DNA from: Crotophaga sulcirostris
Lineage: Eukaryota > Chordata > Aves > Cuculiformes > Crotophagidae
DNA: 64,000 nucleotides
Direction: 5' to 3'
Assembly: GCA_013397455.1 (NCBI GenBank)
Contig: VYZB01000024.1
Span: forward strand, 2,524,934 to 2,588,933
The notes under the pieces: generated by a model
The model's database searches: none
Told to the model about the DNA's origin: nothing
What the model saw: the letters and a program-made list of their open reading frames with translations, nothing else
Translations under genes and position numbers: made by a program
Shown here: piece after piece, positions 13,301 through 26,000 of the stretch
Layout of the letters: each line of letters begins with the position of its first letter
Numbering within the stretch: position 1 is the first letter of the stretch

Positions 13301-13745
13301 AAGGTGAAAATGGCCCTACTATCTGTGAGCAAATAGCAGGTCAGAAGAAAACAGCAGGGGTTGCTGCCACAGAAGCAGCTGGATCAGGGACAACACCCAT
13401 GCGTGAACCTCATGGTGTCTCGTGTTTTAATTACAGTCACCATTCTGGGAATTAAATGGCAAAGCAAGAGCCTCGCTGTGCTAGTTAGAGAGCTCACATT
13501 ATTATTATTTTTTCAGACACTAATACTAACATTTGCTGCTGAACATAGTGGATTTTTGAAGGCAAGGGTGTTGCAAGGGAGGGCAATAATTCTGCTTCAT
13601 AAGACAGCAGTGTTTGCATCAATCCTAAGCCTTCTCACTGTCTGGTCAAATGAAATTTCCAGACATGTGTGTTTCTCTTTGCTTAGCCATCCGCTTTTAT
13701 TCTGTCTGTCTTGAAGGATTACTTGTTCATTTGTCTGAAATGAGA
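7305..13745. other. Noncoding region, nothing recognised
   Basis: About 6.4 kb between two CR1 copies. Open frames are short and overlap on both strands, as expected by chance. The longest, near 8,440-8,856 and 9,336-9,713 on the minus strand, give translations I do not recognise and show no plausible splice-bounded exon. No RNA gene, long tandem array or clear transposon end was seen. Confidence 0.5.
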
Positions 13746-15015
13746 GCATCACAGGATCATTGAATCACAGAATGGTTTGGGTTGGAAGTGACCTTAAAAT
13801 TCATCCAGTTCCGATCACCTTGCCATGGGCAGGGAAGCCTTCCATTAGATCAGATTCTCAAAGAACTCATCCAAACTGGCCTTGAACACTTCCAGGGATG
13901 GGGCATCCACCACTTCTCTGGACAACCTGTTCCAGTGCTTCACCATCCTCACAGTATTCTTCCTAATGTCTAAACTAAATGTCCTCTCTTTCAGCTTAAA
14001 ACCCTTATCCCCCACCCTATCACTGCACTCCCTGATAAAGAGCCCCTCCCCAGCTTCCCTGCAGGACTTTAAGTACTGTAAGGCTGCTATAAGGTCTACC
14101 CAGAGCCTTCTCTTCTCTAGACTAAACGATCCCTACTCTCTCAGCCTGTCCTTGAATGGGAGGTGCTTCAGTCCTTGAATTATCATTGTGGCCCTCCTCG
14201 GGACTTGCTCTAACAGATCCATGTCCTTCCTGTGCTAAGGAGTCCAGAATTAACACAGAACTCCAGGTGAGGTCTCACGAGAGAAGAGCAGAAGGGTAGA
14301 ATCACCTCCCTTGACCTGCTGGTCATGCTTCTTTTAATGCAGCCCGAGATATGGTTTCTGAGTTGCAAGCATGCACTGTTAGCTCATATTGAGCTTCTCA
14401 TCAACCAACACCACCAACCCCTTGTCTTCAGAGCTACTCTCAATTCATTTTCCACCCAGTTTGTATTTTCTCTTGGGATTGCTCTGAGCCAGGTGCAAGA
14501 CCTTGCACCTGGGCTTGTTGAACTTCATGAGATTAGCACAGGCCTATCTTTTAAGCCCCTCCAGGTCCCTCTGGATGGCATTCCTTGCCTCCAGCATGTT
14601 GACCATGATAGACAGGTTGGTGTTGTCGGCAGACATGCTGAGGGTGTACTCCATCCCACTGTTCATGTCCCTGACAAGGATGTGAACCAACACCCATCTC
14701 AATACTGACCCTGCAGAATGCCACTCATCACTTGTCTCCACTTGGAAACTGAGCTGTTGACCACAACTCTTTGAGTATGACTGTCCAGCCAATTCCTTAT
14801 CCACAGAGTGGTCCATCTGTCAAACCCATCTCTCCAATTTAAAGACCAGAATGTTGTGCGGGACCGTGTCAAATGCTTTGCACAAGTCTAACTAGATGGT
14901 GTCAGTTACTCTACCCTTATCCATCAATGCTGTAGCACCATCATAGAATGCCACCAAATTAATCAGGTGTGATTTGCCCTTAGTGAAGCCATGTTGTCTG
15001 TCACCAAGTTCAAAT
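13746..15015 (-). mobile_element. CR1 LINE, minus strand, about 1.3 kb
   Basis: This is the longest CR1 copy in the window. The plus strand begins with the complement of the 3' tail (ATCACAGAATGG, then TTTGGGTTGGAAGTGACC) and continues collinearly with the complement of CR1 ORF2 to about 15,010. It includes the C-terminal region (13,880-14,180) and part of the reverse transcriptase. On the minus strand a decayed palm segment is visible at 14,544-14,816: RDMNSGMEYTLS is followed by SADN at 14,622-14,633, where an active enzyme would have the catalytic (F/Y)ADD motif. Its loss, plus many stops and frameshifts, shows the copy is dead. At its 5' end it meets a short fragment of the same region in the opposite orientation. 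Confidence 0.9.
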
Positions 15016-15021
15016 AATGCC

Positions 15022-15080
15022 GGATGAGTCTGGTGGCCTTCTACAATGGGGCTACAGCGTTGGTTCATAAGCGCAGGGGA
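15022..15080 (+). mobile_element. Short CR1 fragment in inverted orientation
   Basis: Just beyond the 5' end of the minus-strand CR1 lies a plus-strand stretch starting TGGTGGCCTTCTACAATGGG that matches the sense strand of CR1. The same CR1 region is present in antisense at 14,911-14,957. The two form an imperfect inverted repeat of about 48 bp with a spacer of about 72 bp. It is either the inverted 5' end of the same insertion or a fragment of a second one. Confidence 0.75.
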
Positions 15081-18000
15081 AAAATTGTCAAGATTTTAAG
15101 AATAATTGAGCTCTCAAAGTAGTGTTAAATAACCTCAGAAGATTTTTTTTTTACTGGTTCATAAGTGCTGCTTCTCTTTGCTAAAAAGAAAATGACACGA
15201 TTATAAAAGCAGATTTAAACTTGTTCAGCTGAAGACAAGGTAGTGTATACTCTGTGGCGGCATCCACACGTGGGTGTTCTTGATGTGTCTGAAACAGAAA
15301 CCTCCACAGACAATCCTATTATCTTATCCATTTGGTTTTCTACTCACACTGCTGCATCAAGCACCCTCTGGCTCCAAAAACCCTGTCAGGTTTATGAGGA
15401 GATATTTGTCCAGGGTATATCCAAGAGATCTCTGGACATTTTAAGTAAAACTGCTGGGATCCTTTGGGGATGCTACACCTCACAGATGTCTCTCATCTGC
15501 TGTCAGACGACAGATGGTATGTGTTTCTCATATTAAATAAAGCTACAAAGAGTTGCAACCGCAGGATGAGGTTTGAAATATTAAGTATTGTTTAGTTAAT
15601 CCAAAGAACCTGTTACTTTTATTACTTACTCCTTGAAACTTTAGTTTTAAGCACCTTTCCTCAGGTGGCACAACAGGTTTCTAAACCTCACTAATTCCCC
15701 AGTGGGGCCCTTCTTGCTCCAGACAGCTATGCAGTCCACAGGTTAAAAGACCAAATGGCTCCCTCCTCTTTCTATCAGCCCCATCTCTGAAGCAGGAGAT
15801 CCTGGGGCTGAGGAAGACAGTACCAACCTCTGCCTCCCTGCAACCTCTGTAGGCTGCAGGTGAGCTGGAGCCAAGGGCTGGAGGCCCCCACTTTGTTGTG
15901 CCTGTGTAGCACAGTTCAGCTCCACCACAAGAACCAGGGCTCTGAGTTTGAGTAAGTATAACTTATCTTGCTTTTCCTGCTCCTTCTTATTTGATTTTTG
16001 CAGGCTTTTTCTTTTGCCACAGGGACTGGCTGGCACCACACACCCATGTACGGGTCAGTGGGCATGAGAACAACTGCCGTCCCTCAAAGACAAGTGGTCT
16101 TGTTTATGAATTACAACCTTGACTCTTGTTTGAGCTGATGAGAGTTACCTGTGTGACTTGAAAGCAGTTTTGATGAGTTTATAGGACATATTTCCAGCTC
16201 CACTCCCAGCTCTGGTCTAGCTCTTTCCAGTCGTCTGCACCGTACTGCGCTAAGCAGTGTACATTTGTCCAGCCATCCTCCAGCTAACGGTGCTCCCTGC
16301 TCTGATATACATTTGAATGAGTTGGGAATCTACTTGCTTTACTTCTTTTTAACGAAACTTTGAATATATGTAAGATGTGACTTTCACCTCAGTTGCAGTG
16401 CTGCTGTCCAAGACTCTTTTTTTCCCCCCAGTCGTACTCAAGCTGTTGAGAACAGCTGTAGAGCTTGGATCCTAATCTAACCATCTCCAGGATGCAGAAA
16501 ATGTACTTACCTTGTCCTTGGTTGTCTCCTGGGGAACAGGAGTCCAGGCAAGGAAATTCATATCCAGAGACCAAGGTGGGTATGGGAAAAGGAAAGGTGG
16601 CTTGGACGCAATGCTCCTCTTCATGTGTTTGAAGTGAATTTCCTTTCTATGAACAATTTATGCCAGATTGTTTTATGACACATCTGCATCCTGTTTTGCC
16701 AACTCACTGCTTTGAGGCATGCCCATGAAATAAAGGACCTCAGCTTTTTTACATGTGCCTTTATTTCCTCGTGAAAACTGCCATATATGTTTTTTTCTCC
16801 CCAATCTCATTTTTATCACCAGTGCTTTTCTCTGACAGCAACCAGACACCTTACATAAGGTGTCAAAGGCCTTCAGGGTTCAGCAACCAAACAGACATGC
16901 TAGTGCCTATTCCCACCTGCTCAGGAATGACACATAAATTGCTCACAGACACGTTCACCCCACATGTGGAAAGGCAAGGATGTAAGCTGAGAGCTGCTGC
17001 GAATGTTGCCAGCTCTCTGCTTGGGAAGCAGGACTTGTGGGAAAATAGCTCTGCCCCATTTTTCCCAGTTTAAGAACTCCTGGGCTTCTGATGGAAATCC
17101 TGACACAAATATACATAGCTTCAGTTTCTTTGAACTTCATTTGACAGAAAATTCATAGAATGCCCCTTTATCCTCCCTATCACTTAAAACATTGACAGTC
17201 ATTTTGGGGTCTGAAGGCTGCTTTCCCTAAATGAGAGACAGTAAAAGTTCTTGAAGTTTGGCCTAAGACCTGAAATTGATAGCAGTTTGATTTAATGCTC
17301 CCCAGAGAAAGCATATTGTTGCATCAGCTCTGGGGGCAGTAAAATCTGGCAGAAGGATGGGTAGGTAACATGAGAATAATAATAATTGCTAAAGACCTTC
17401 GAGCAGTCTCCTTGGTTTCAGTGCTTAGAGGCTGAACTAATCTTGGTCCTATCAGTCTGTTCTGAATCTTCAGTGAATTTATAATATGGCTGTTACAGGG
17501 AGACATGTTTCAGTTAACCTCAGAGTGGCCTTTGAATCTGCCTAGAATTTAATACTGAAACTCTGGAAAATGGAGACAGCAGCAAACTGCAGCCAGCCAG
17601 CAAATGACGTAGATAATTAAGAGGGTCAGTCTATTAGACTGAACCTCAGCCTTTCACAGCTGATTGTTTCAGTTATCAGCAGCAGTGATGCAAAATTCCA
17701 GTGCATCAGTGTTCTAGAAAACAATAGTTTTTTATTTGTGGGTCTTTTTTTTTTTTTCCCCAGAGATTGGCAGTCATAAGTGGTTGGAACCATAGATCTG
17801 AAAACATAAGCAAACAATTTGTAATTAAAACAATTGCTGAAGTTTTGATATTATAATGAAATTCTGGACACTGAACCGTTTTGCAACAAAGGGCTTTGAG
17901 AAATGACAGGAAGGTCACATTCTATTTTCAGGGAGAAAAATGTATTTCCAATACCTTCCTGCTGTATGTGTAACCATAACTTCCAGATGATCATGTACCT

Positions 18001-21000
18001 GTTGTTCCCTTCCTCTTTTCTAGATGACTTTTCAGGGCTGAGAGGCTACGAATCCCCTTTCTCTGTGCAACTCATATCACCCTGCACTTTTCTCCATGCT
18101 CATCTTCTCCCAGCTCATCCTCTCTTTCACAGTTGGTATCAGCCTGTCTCTTGATGCCATTCCCCTCCCTACCAGTGTGAAGTGTGATTTTTCTCTTACA
18201 GAACATAACTGAAGAGAGCTGTTCACCAGTTCAATATTCAGAACGAAGAAAATTAAGCAGAAGAAGTGGACCTATATTGCATTTTTTTTCTGGAAGCCAA
18301 GCCAATGGCAGGGTCTTCCTTCCCCATTCATATCCCACATTGCAGTTCACGGCACTGTCCTCAACCGAATCTGTCAAATGACTGAGATATATATGAAGGA
18401 AAAAACCTGAAATATTTATGGAGTGTGCAATTTATCTATCTATCTATTTATTTATTTATTTATAGGAAAAAAGAATCAAAATGCTGCAATTAAACCTGGG
18501 CATGTAGAAATGATTATTGAGCTGGGAGAGGGAAGAGAGAAAACACTTAAAGTACTTTCATAAACTGCACTAATGTTAGTAACAATTGCTGTTCCCCCTA
18601 GATAAGGAGTCTGGCTTAAAAGGAAAGTGGAATACATTAACATACATCAGAATTAAATAACCAATATACCTGGAGCCCTGAGACAAGAATACAGCATTGT
18701 TTAATTCACTAAAGACTATACTCCCTTGGCTGAGGCACAGTGAAAAAAAAATGTAGAGGAATTAATTAGAAGTGAGAGATCTTAGGGAAGAAAAAAGTTT
18801 CCTTAAAGAAGAAGTGGAATTTTTTAATTAAGTGTTAACCTCTGCTTGCATTTTCATAAAACAAATCGTGTCAGGCAGAAAAACACTGAGCTGCAGCATG
18901 TGATGGAGAGCAGCAGTGAGCAAGGCTCTCCTCCTTGCCCCTTCAGGGACCAAGAGCTCCTTGCAGCAGAGATGCAACAGAATTAAGAACAATCCCTAAC
19001 CCCTGCCCCCCAGCCCCCCAAGATAGTTATTTTCAGTTGAAAAGAGATTTATTATGTCAGAATGTAATTATGTGATTTTAGGAAACCCAAACCATTTTAC
19101 TTACTCAGAGTACTTGGCTGTATCACCTAAATTGCTTCCTGGTCACTTTGCCTGTTGTAAACAGGGCAGGCCTCTAACATCCAGGTCTCTGACATCCATT
19201 TTTTCATACTTTTTTGAGTGCATATAGACAAAAGTATACTTGGGGCCCAAATGAAGTTTGTCTGAAGCATTAAGAGACACACACATATCTACATATAAAT
19301 ATACACGCACTTTTGAGAAAATATATCAGTTTTTTTGACTGCACTGCTCCTGCAATTTGCAGACTGAATTTGCAGTGTTCCTTCTCGAGTATGAATGAAG
19401 TCCTTTAATGTCCCAGCCCTGCCCTTTACTCACTTGTCCCGTGTAATTTCAGCTTTGTAGTGCAGTGAGTGAAAACAGAGTCTCTGTGGTCAGGATGTGA
19501 ACTCTTCATGAGGCAGGTTCTCCTGTTGGCTTTTGCCTTGCTGCACCCAGTTTAGAGCACTCCTACCCATTGCATATGATCTCTTGGCAATGAAAACATT
19601 TCAATAAGAAATAATCATAATTGAGGTTATGTCTTTCTCAGTTATAGCTTAGAGAGAACCTGAAGGATAACTATGAGCAGTGAGGGCATTGTGATACTCA
19701 TGTTTGGGAGAATTACAGTAAATTTCATAGTTTTCTCTTCTTACCGGCCATCAGTAGAAGGACCAGAAACCAAGCAGTTACACAGAGAGACAGCACCAGT
19801 AACTGCTAAAGAAGTTTGGATGCATGGAAGTGTTTTCTGGATTCTTTAGGGATATTTCTAACTCAAACAAAATAAAAACAGGCCAACACAATCTTTGTCA
19901 ACACCATTTTCATGCAGCCAAATTGTCCTTGGGCAGCAGTGAAGCCAGTGGGATTTGGAAGCTATCAGGCCTGTCAGTTTCAATAGGAAACAGGCTCCAT
20001 TTATAGCCCACGTGTTTTTAAAGGTAAATAAATTAAAATGTGTTAAGTCTTGTGTATCCAGTTACAGTCGGATTGTCAGAAAAATTATAACCTTCGAAAT
20101 CCCTCTACATCTGGCCAGCTCAGTGAGGTTTTCTCAGCTTTAGGCTGATTATGACTTCTGCATGAGGTGTGCATCACACAGCAAAGTGGCATTGGTGTTC
20201 CTTTTCTGAGTCCCTGCCAAGCCTAAGAAAGAAAGTAACTTCATAATATACAGAACACTGCCCCATGGCACACAATTTATAGCTAGAAAAGCTGTTTACC
20301 ATAGAAAGTTTCTTTCTTGTTTGTGTAACTATAAAGGAGTGAACATCATCTCTACAGTAAAGGTTTTGTGCTCACGTCAGGCTCTCAGACCTGCAGCAGT
20401 AACCAGTGGCAGAGAAAACTTTGTATCTCGCAAGAATTTGACATACATCCCCAGCTGGCTTTTTTTGGCACAGTCTGTCCAATCTGTGTTGTTTGGGCTA
20501 TGAGAGAATGGTTTTGCCTTTTTCATTTTGCCCTACAGCTGTGTAAGACCAGAACCACCACCAGAGAAGAAATAATGACAAAAAAAACTCCCACCCAGAT
20601 TTCCTCTGAGGGCTATGAGAACCTGAAACCAGAACTCAATTCGCAGGAAGGCACAGTTTCTTCACTATCAATGCCTTCTTTCAATGTCAGTAAAAAAATG
20701 AAGGTAATAAAACCATGCTGCTGGCAAGAAGCTCAAGAAGTGAGGTGATCCTACTCACGTGCAAGGTATCATGAAATCCTGACACTTTCAAACTGCATTT
20801 TTACAGAATCAGTTGTAGCAGAGAGTTAGGAAGACGATAACAGTTTTCTGAAAGGTAGAGATGATGAAATGAAAAATTATGCTGTAAGAAATGATGTCCA
20901 AAGTCTGATTCTAGTATGAATTTTACATTTTGAGTTCTGTGCAAAAATGCAACTAGAACACCTATATTTTACAACCATAGTAGTTACCACCATCGCTCCT

Positions 21001-22225
21001 CTTTAATCCCAGTTTCTTCTTAATATCAGTTGTAACACTGTATTTTGTTTATTGTAGTTTCCATCTTGGAAATCGGAGTTTGATATTTCAGCTGCTTCTA
21101 ATTCGACCACACTGAAACTTGGCTTTCCTATTTACTCAGATACGTTTCCCAAGGAATCCAATGAGCTGTGTTTTCTGAAGTGCAATAAAAATAGCAAACC
21201 TCTGTTGATTTCAGATGTATTTTCCAAGGTGCTATGTCCAACACAGCCTGGTTTTGAGAAAATAGAAATTTGCAGGAAAATTGCTCTTGATCCCTGTCTG
21301 TTCTGGATCACTAACAGCTAACACACCAATGGTGGAGATGGATTCCAAACTCAAAGAAAAATGATGGAGATTAACTGGAACTTTCACTGCTGTAGTTTTT
21401 CCCAGCAAAGGACGAAACATCACTTCTAATCAGAAGTAGAATGTCCCCAGTTAAATCAGTCTGAGAAAGGCAAAAAGATGGAAACTTTCAAGCATGATGG
21501 AGTGAGATTTTTTCAAGGCTTTCATGACAGGGAAAAATTTGGATTTTGAGGAGAAATGAAGAAGTTATTTGGGAGAGTGGGCAAGGGATGTATTCACAAA
21601 AGTGTTATGGATCAATTATGAATTCATTCTGCTATGACAGATTATTTGGGGGGTTATTCTAAGCTTAGACTTGCAGAAGTATTCACTGCCTTGTCCCTAC
21701 ACTGTTAAGGATCAGCTTGCTCTGGAGATTATTACTCTGACATAACGTTGATAAACTTTGTCACACTGTACCACATAGTGTTGTGAAAATGCATAATACT
21801 TTCAGAACAAATAAGAGTACACATATTTGACCTACCAAAGCCAGGGAGACTATTTTCTAAGCTTTACCTTATCCTCAAATTAATTTAGGAAATTAATGGC
21901 AACAAAATACCTTTGAAGACTTATGCTTTCTCTGTTGCTGTAACATGTAAAAGACTTCATGCCCATTCTACATGTCTCTGCCACAAAGACTGAACACAAA
22001 CCACCCCTCATCTATCATCTTGAAATCCATAAGAGCAAAAATGTTTGGTGGGGTTTTTTGTTTGTTTCGGCACTAATTCATTCACGCTCAAGTGCCATTT
22101 GTGAAAGTTAGTAATGCCTCAGAGTAGAAAACCTCAAGGCCATATCTGAAAAGAGGAGAGAAATGTGGAAAATTCTGTGTAAAACAGAGAGTGGTGCTCA
22201 GTTTGAAAATGGAGCAATCATCTTT
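15081..22225. other. Noncoding region, nothing recognised beyond simple repeats
   Basis: About 7 kb with no recognisable exon. Short frames on both strands overlap and carry no familiar motif. It includes a tetranucleotide repeat near 18,433-18,463, several poly-T/poly-A tracts and a pyrimidine-rich stretch near 17,745-17,760. Confidence 0.5.
18433..18463 (+). repeat. Compound microsatellite (TATC)n(TATT)n
   Basis: About three ATCT units are followed by about four TTTA units without interruption. It is a short compound tetranucleotide microsatellite in intergenic sequence. Confidence 0.85.
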
Positions 22226-23091
22226 GGCTGTTGCTGTCAACACTTATAGGGGCAAAGAGGCACTGCAGAGGGATCTTGACAGATTGGAGGGCTGGACAAT
22301 CTCCAACTGTGTGAAATTTAACAAGGGCAAGTGCTGGGTTCTGCACCTGGGACGCAGCAACTCTGAATACACGTACAGACTGGGGAGTGAGAGGCTGGAG
22401 AGCAGCCCTGCGGAGAGGGTCCTGGGGGTTCTGGTCGATGGCAAGTTGAACATGAGCCAACAGTGTGCCCTGGTAGCCAAGAGGGCCAACCATGTCCTGG
22501 GGTGCATCAAGCACGGCATGGCCAGCTGGTCAAGGGAGGGGATTGTCCTGCTCTGCTCTGCACTGGTGCAGCCCCTCCTTGAACACTGTGTGCAGTTTTG
22601 GGCACAACAGTATTAAAAGGACATAAAACTACTGTACAGTGTCCAGAGGAGGCCATAAAGCTGGTGAAGGATCTAGAGGGGAAGTCGTATGAGGAGCGGC
22701 TGAAGGTACTTGGTCTGTTCAGCCTGGAGAAGAGGAGACTGAGAGGGGATCTCACAGCTGTTTACTGCCTTCTTGCAAGGGAAGGAGGAGAAACAGGTGC
22801 TGATCTCTTCTCTCTGGTGACCTATGATAGGACCAGAGGTAATGGCAGGAAGATGTGCCAGGGGAGGTTTAGACTGGATATTAGGAAGAGGTTCTTCACC
22901 CAGTGGGTGGTGGAGCACTGGAACAGCTCCCCAGGGAAGCAGTCATGGCACCAAGTCTGCCAGTACTCATGAAGCATTTGGACTCAGTCATGTGGTGTGA
23001 ATGTTAGGAGTGTCCTATGTAGGGACAGGAGTTGGACTTAATGATCCTTTTGGGTCCTTTCCAACTTGGGTAATTCTATAATTCTATGATT
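22226..23091 (+). mobile_element. CR1 LINE, plus strand, about 0.87 kb
   Basis: This is a 5'-truncated CR1 of a different subfamily from the other three, judged by its 3' region (GGACAGGAGTTGGACTTAAT, then CCTTTTGGGTCCTTTCCAAC) and its tail of ATTCTATA/ATTCTATG units at 23,072-23,090. The ORF2 C-terminal frame is readable in two pieces. The first is about 22,235-22,616, with EALQRDLDRLEGW, VKFNKGKCWVLHLG, LGVLVDGKLNMSQQCALVAK and HCVQFWA. After a stop and frame change the second is about 22,630-22,970, with GLFSLEKRRLRGDLTAVY, YDRTRGNGRKMCQGRFRLDI and VVEHWNS. It begins after the reverse transcriptase catalytic motif, so it lacks the active site. It is one of the less decayed copies here. Confidence 0.92.
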
Positions 23092-26000
23092 TTAAACTGC
23101 ATCCACACACACACTTATTCTGCATTTCAAATCAGAACTACTAGCAATATTATGCAAAATATTGATAGGGATGAAGTCTATTTTGATGAGCAATATTATT
23201 AATGTTTTTTTACCAGGAGAAACAGAAAGCAACCCTCCAAAAGTCAAGTAAGTGTTTGAAGGTTGGAGTGGAGTTCCCCAATGCAAATAGACTGTTACTA
23301 ACAAATAGGTGTTTACTATCCATTCTGAATTTACTTGTCTAACATGTTCTTAAAAGACCTCCCAAGACAGACACTCAGTACCCTCTCAGGCCATCCTCCC
23401 TCTAGATCAGGGACAGATGATGCTTAACTGTTAATTGAAGTCCATTAGCCCTGCCATTTTTCCAAAGAATATGAAAAAAAGGTTTTTCCCCTTTTGCTTT
23501 ACAGGTGCTGTTTATGTGCAGAAGGCTTCATTAAATAAGAGCAAGACATACTTGATGCTGAAAATGCATTTATCTCTGAGGCACGTTTGCCAGCCCAAGG
23601 AACCCAATGGGTAGCAATGCTCTAGCCTCTCCTGACCAACTTTGTAATTCACTGAGCAGAATAGCAAATGCAACTATACTCAGGAGATGCCACTGAAAGG
23701 TTTTGTCCCTTAACTAAATGAAAATATTCTTAGGATACATTTGAGCGCCGCTGTGTCCCACGCATGTCTAGTTGCCTCATATTATTTGTGTGTATTGCTC
23801 ACTGGTGATGCTTCATTTTATGTGAATTAATAAATTATTTTTTCTGGGTCAGGAGATGTTTTTCTATTCCAGTGTCTTCCTATAGTAGCTGAATTCTGCA
23901 GCTCAGCTGCACGGCTTCAGAAGCAGGTCTCTTGCGGCAGATTGACAAACAGCTCTGCCAAAATCAATTCTGCTGAAGAGCTGGTTTCCTGGGTAGGGGG
24001 AAAAAGGCCTTTGAGCTTTGGCTTTCCGAGGACTGCTGACATTCACACAGAGTGTAGGCATGTGTTGCCTATGTCTATTTTGGCCTTCTGCCAACAGAGG
24101 TGTGTTCACCAGGTCACTGTGACATGAAAGAGATTTTAAGTTTCTTGGTGACTTTGTCACTGGTAGTTCCAACAGTGAATTTCAGTGCTGTCTTGTTGCC
24201 CATTGAGAGGTTGCTAGCAAAGCATGCAGATAATACTGTATTTATTGCATACATTTGATATGCTCATTTTTCTAATGAATTTATATATCAATGCACCTAA
24301 TTCACGAGGAAATGTTCAGCATTCTGAACTACATGAGACATCTAAAAATTTTTTTTGAGGCCTTTCTATATGCTAGCCCTGCTTGAGCCTAGTCGCTGCC
24401 TTTCAACAAACCAGTTGCTGGAGCGCTACATAAAATGCACCAGCCGAATCCCCTCCATGCCCAGCAACACTTGAAATTGCATAACTGGAACCCTAGTCAG
24501 ATCATTTGGACTATAGGTGTACAGTCTCTGTAAACATTTTGTATTATATGTGTATATTTAAACACATACACATGTGTAGTCTTTATATCATAACATGCTA
24601 GGGGATTTCTTAAGATAGGGCTCTACCAGAAACAACTGTTGAACATTTTTCCCTTCTAATATTTCAGAATGTTTTAAATATTTGAAAAATTCACTAAGCA
24701 GAGGGAAGAAATTAATTAGCTTATGGCTGAACACTATTGCCAAGAAGGAGATTTTTTGTACAAAATTCCCATGAGAGAGCAGAGAGGCAGGTCAGTCACT
24801 AACAAATATATGGTTTAGGGCCAGGAAGGGACAGCTTTCCCCCACTGAACTTTGTGGAAACTTTGGTCAGGACTTAGAGACAGTTTTAGATCCATCTACA
24901 ATAAAACGACTTGAAAGGTTGGGAGTTTTTACCAATGAAAACAAGCCTGGAGGAAAGTACAAATTCTGAGTGTAGGAACCTAAATTTGTTAGTGGTAGTT
25001 TCAATAGATCACTGAGACTAGCACTTTGTTTGCAATAATTTTCTCAACATCCCACAGTAACTCTGAGGAAAAGACATGGCCCAAAAGTAGGTCTGCTGAG
25101 TCTGTGTGGTCCAGTGTCTTAACCAAAGGTATTTGCTTGATTTTAAAATATATTTCTGTTATATTATATTTTAGTGCTATTGTACTACCAGCTCATAGCT
25201 GAGCTTGTCAGACACTTTAGGAAAGTTCTTGATGGGGTGAAGGTTATTCAACTGTTTAAGAAGCAGTAGTTTGGTATTTATTTATATCTGATTATGACAA
25301 GAAGACATTCCAGCAGTTTTAAAATTAGTCTGACTTTTCTTTAATTTCAAAAATAGAAGCCTCTCACAAAGACAAAATTTCCCAAATGCTCAGTTCTACA
25401 CCAAAGACATTGCATGTGAAACACTCTGGTGCAACACAAAATAAACAAAGAAACAGCAATTGACTGGCACCCAGCTCAGCATAGACCTCACCAGACATTG
25501 CCTAATCCAAAGGCTAGAGCAGACCAAGCCTTCCAGGGTATCCAAAGCCCCTCTCCAGGGCTCTGCCTTCCTGTATCTGCTGCAATAGGATATTTCCGAG
25601 GAAGGCTTAACATTGGTGTTTCCCCCAGCATCATTCTCTCAGCAATCTCCCCAGTTCTTTGGGGGAATGACCTGAAAAAACCAACAGTGTCCCCCACATG
25701 TCTGCAGCCCCTATGGGGGACATGGGTGTTGCAAGGCAGTACCAAGGATCCCCTCTCTGATCCATCCATAGCCATTAATGTTGGTAAAATAGGAGCTGCA
25801 AAGGATGAAATCCTGGTTCCCACAGAACTCAAGTAGCCAGTGCCTTTGATTTCAGTAAGGTCAAGATTTCACTCACATATTCAGTCAATATTTCTTTGTA
25901 AGACTGTTGACTGTTTTCTACAGGTGGTGAATTATTTACAGCAAGTTTCAGCTTATGCACACAACACGATACAACAGAACCATTGGTTTACAGTCATAAT

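Noticed and set aside
22191..22616. 141-codon plus-strand frame as a host gene
   Set aside because: It is CR1 reverse-transcriptase C-terminal sequence (FNKGKC..HLG, MSQQCALVAK), followed by CR1 noncoding sequence and tail.
25429..25836. Overlapping open frames of 135 and 114 codons on opposite strands
   Set aside because: The patch is locally GC-richer, which lengthens chance frames. Neither translation has a recognisable motif, and no splice-bounded exon structure was evident.
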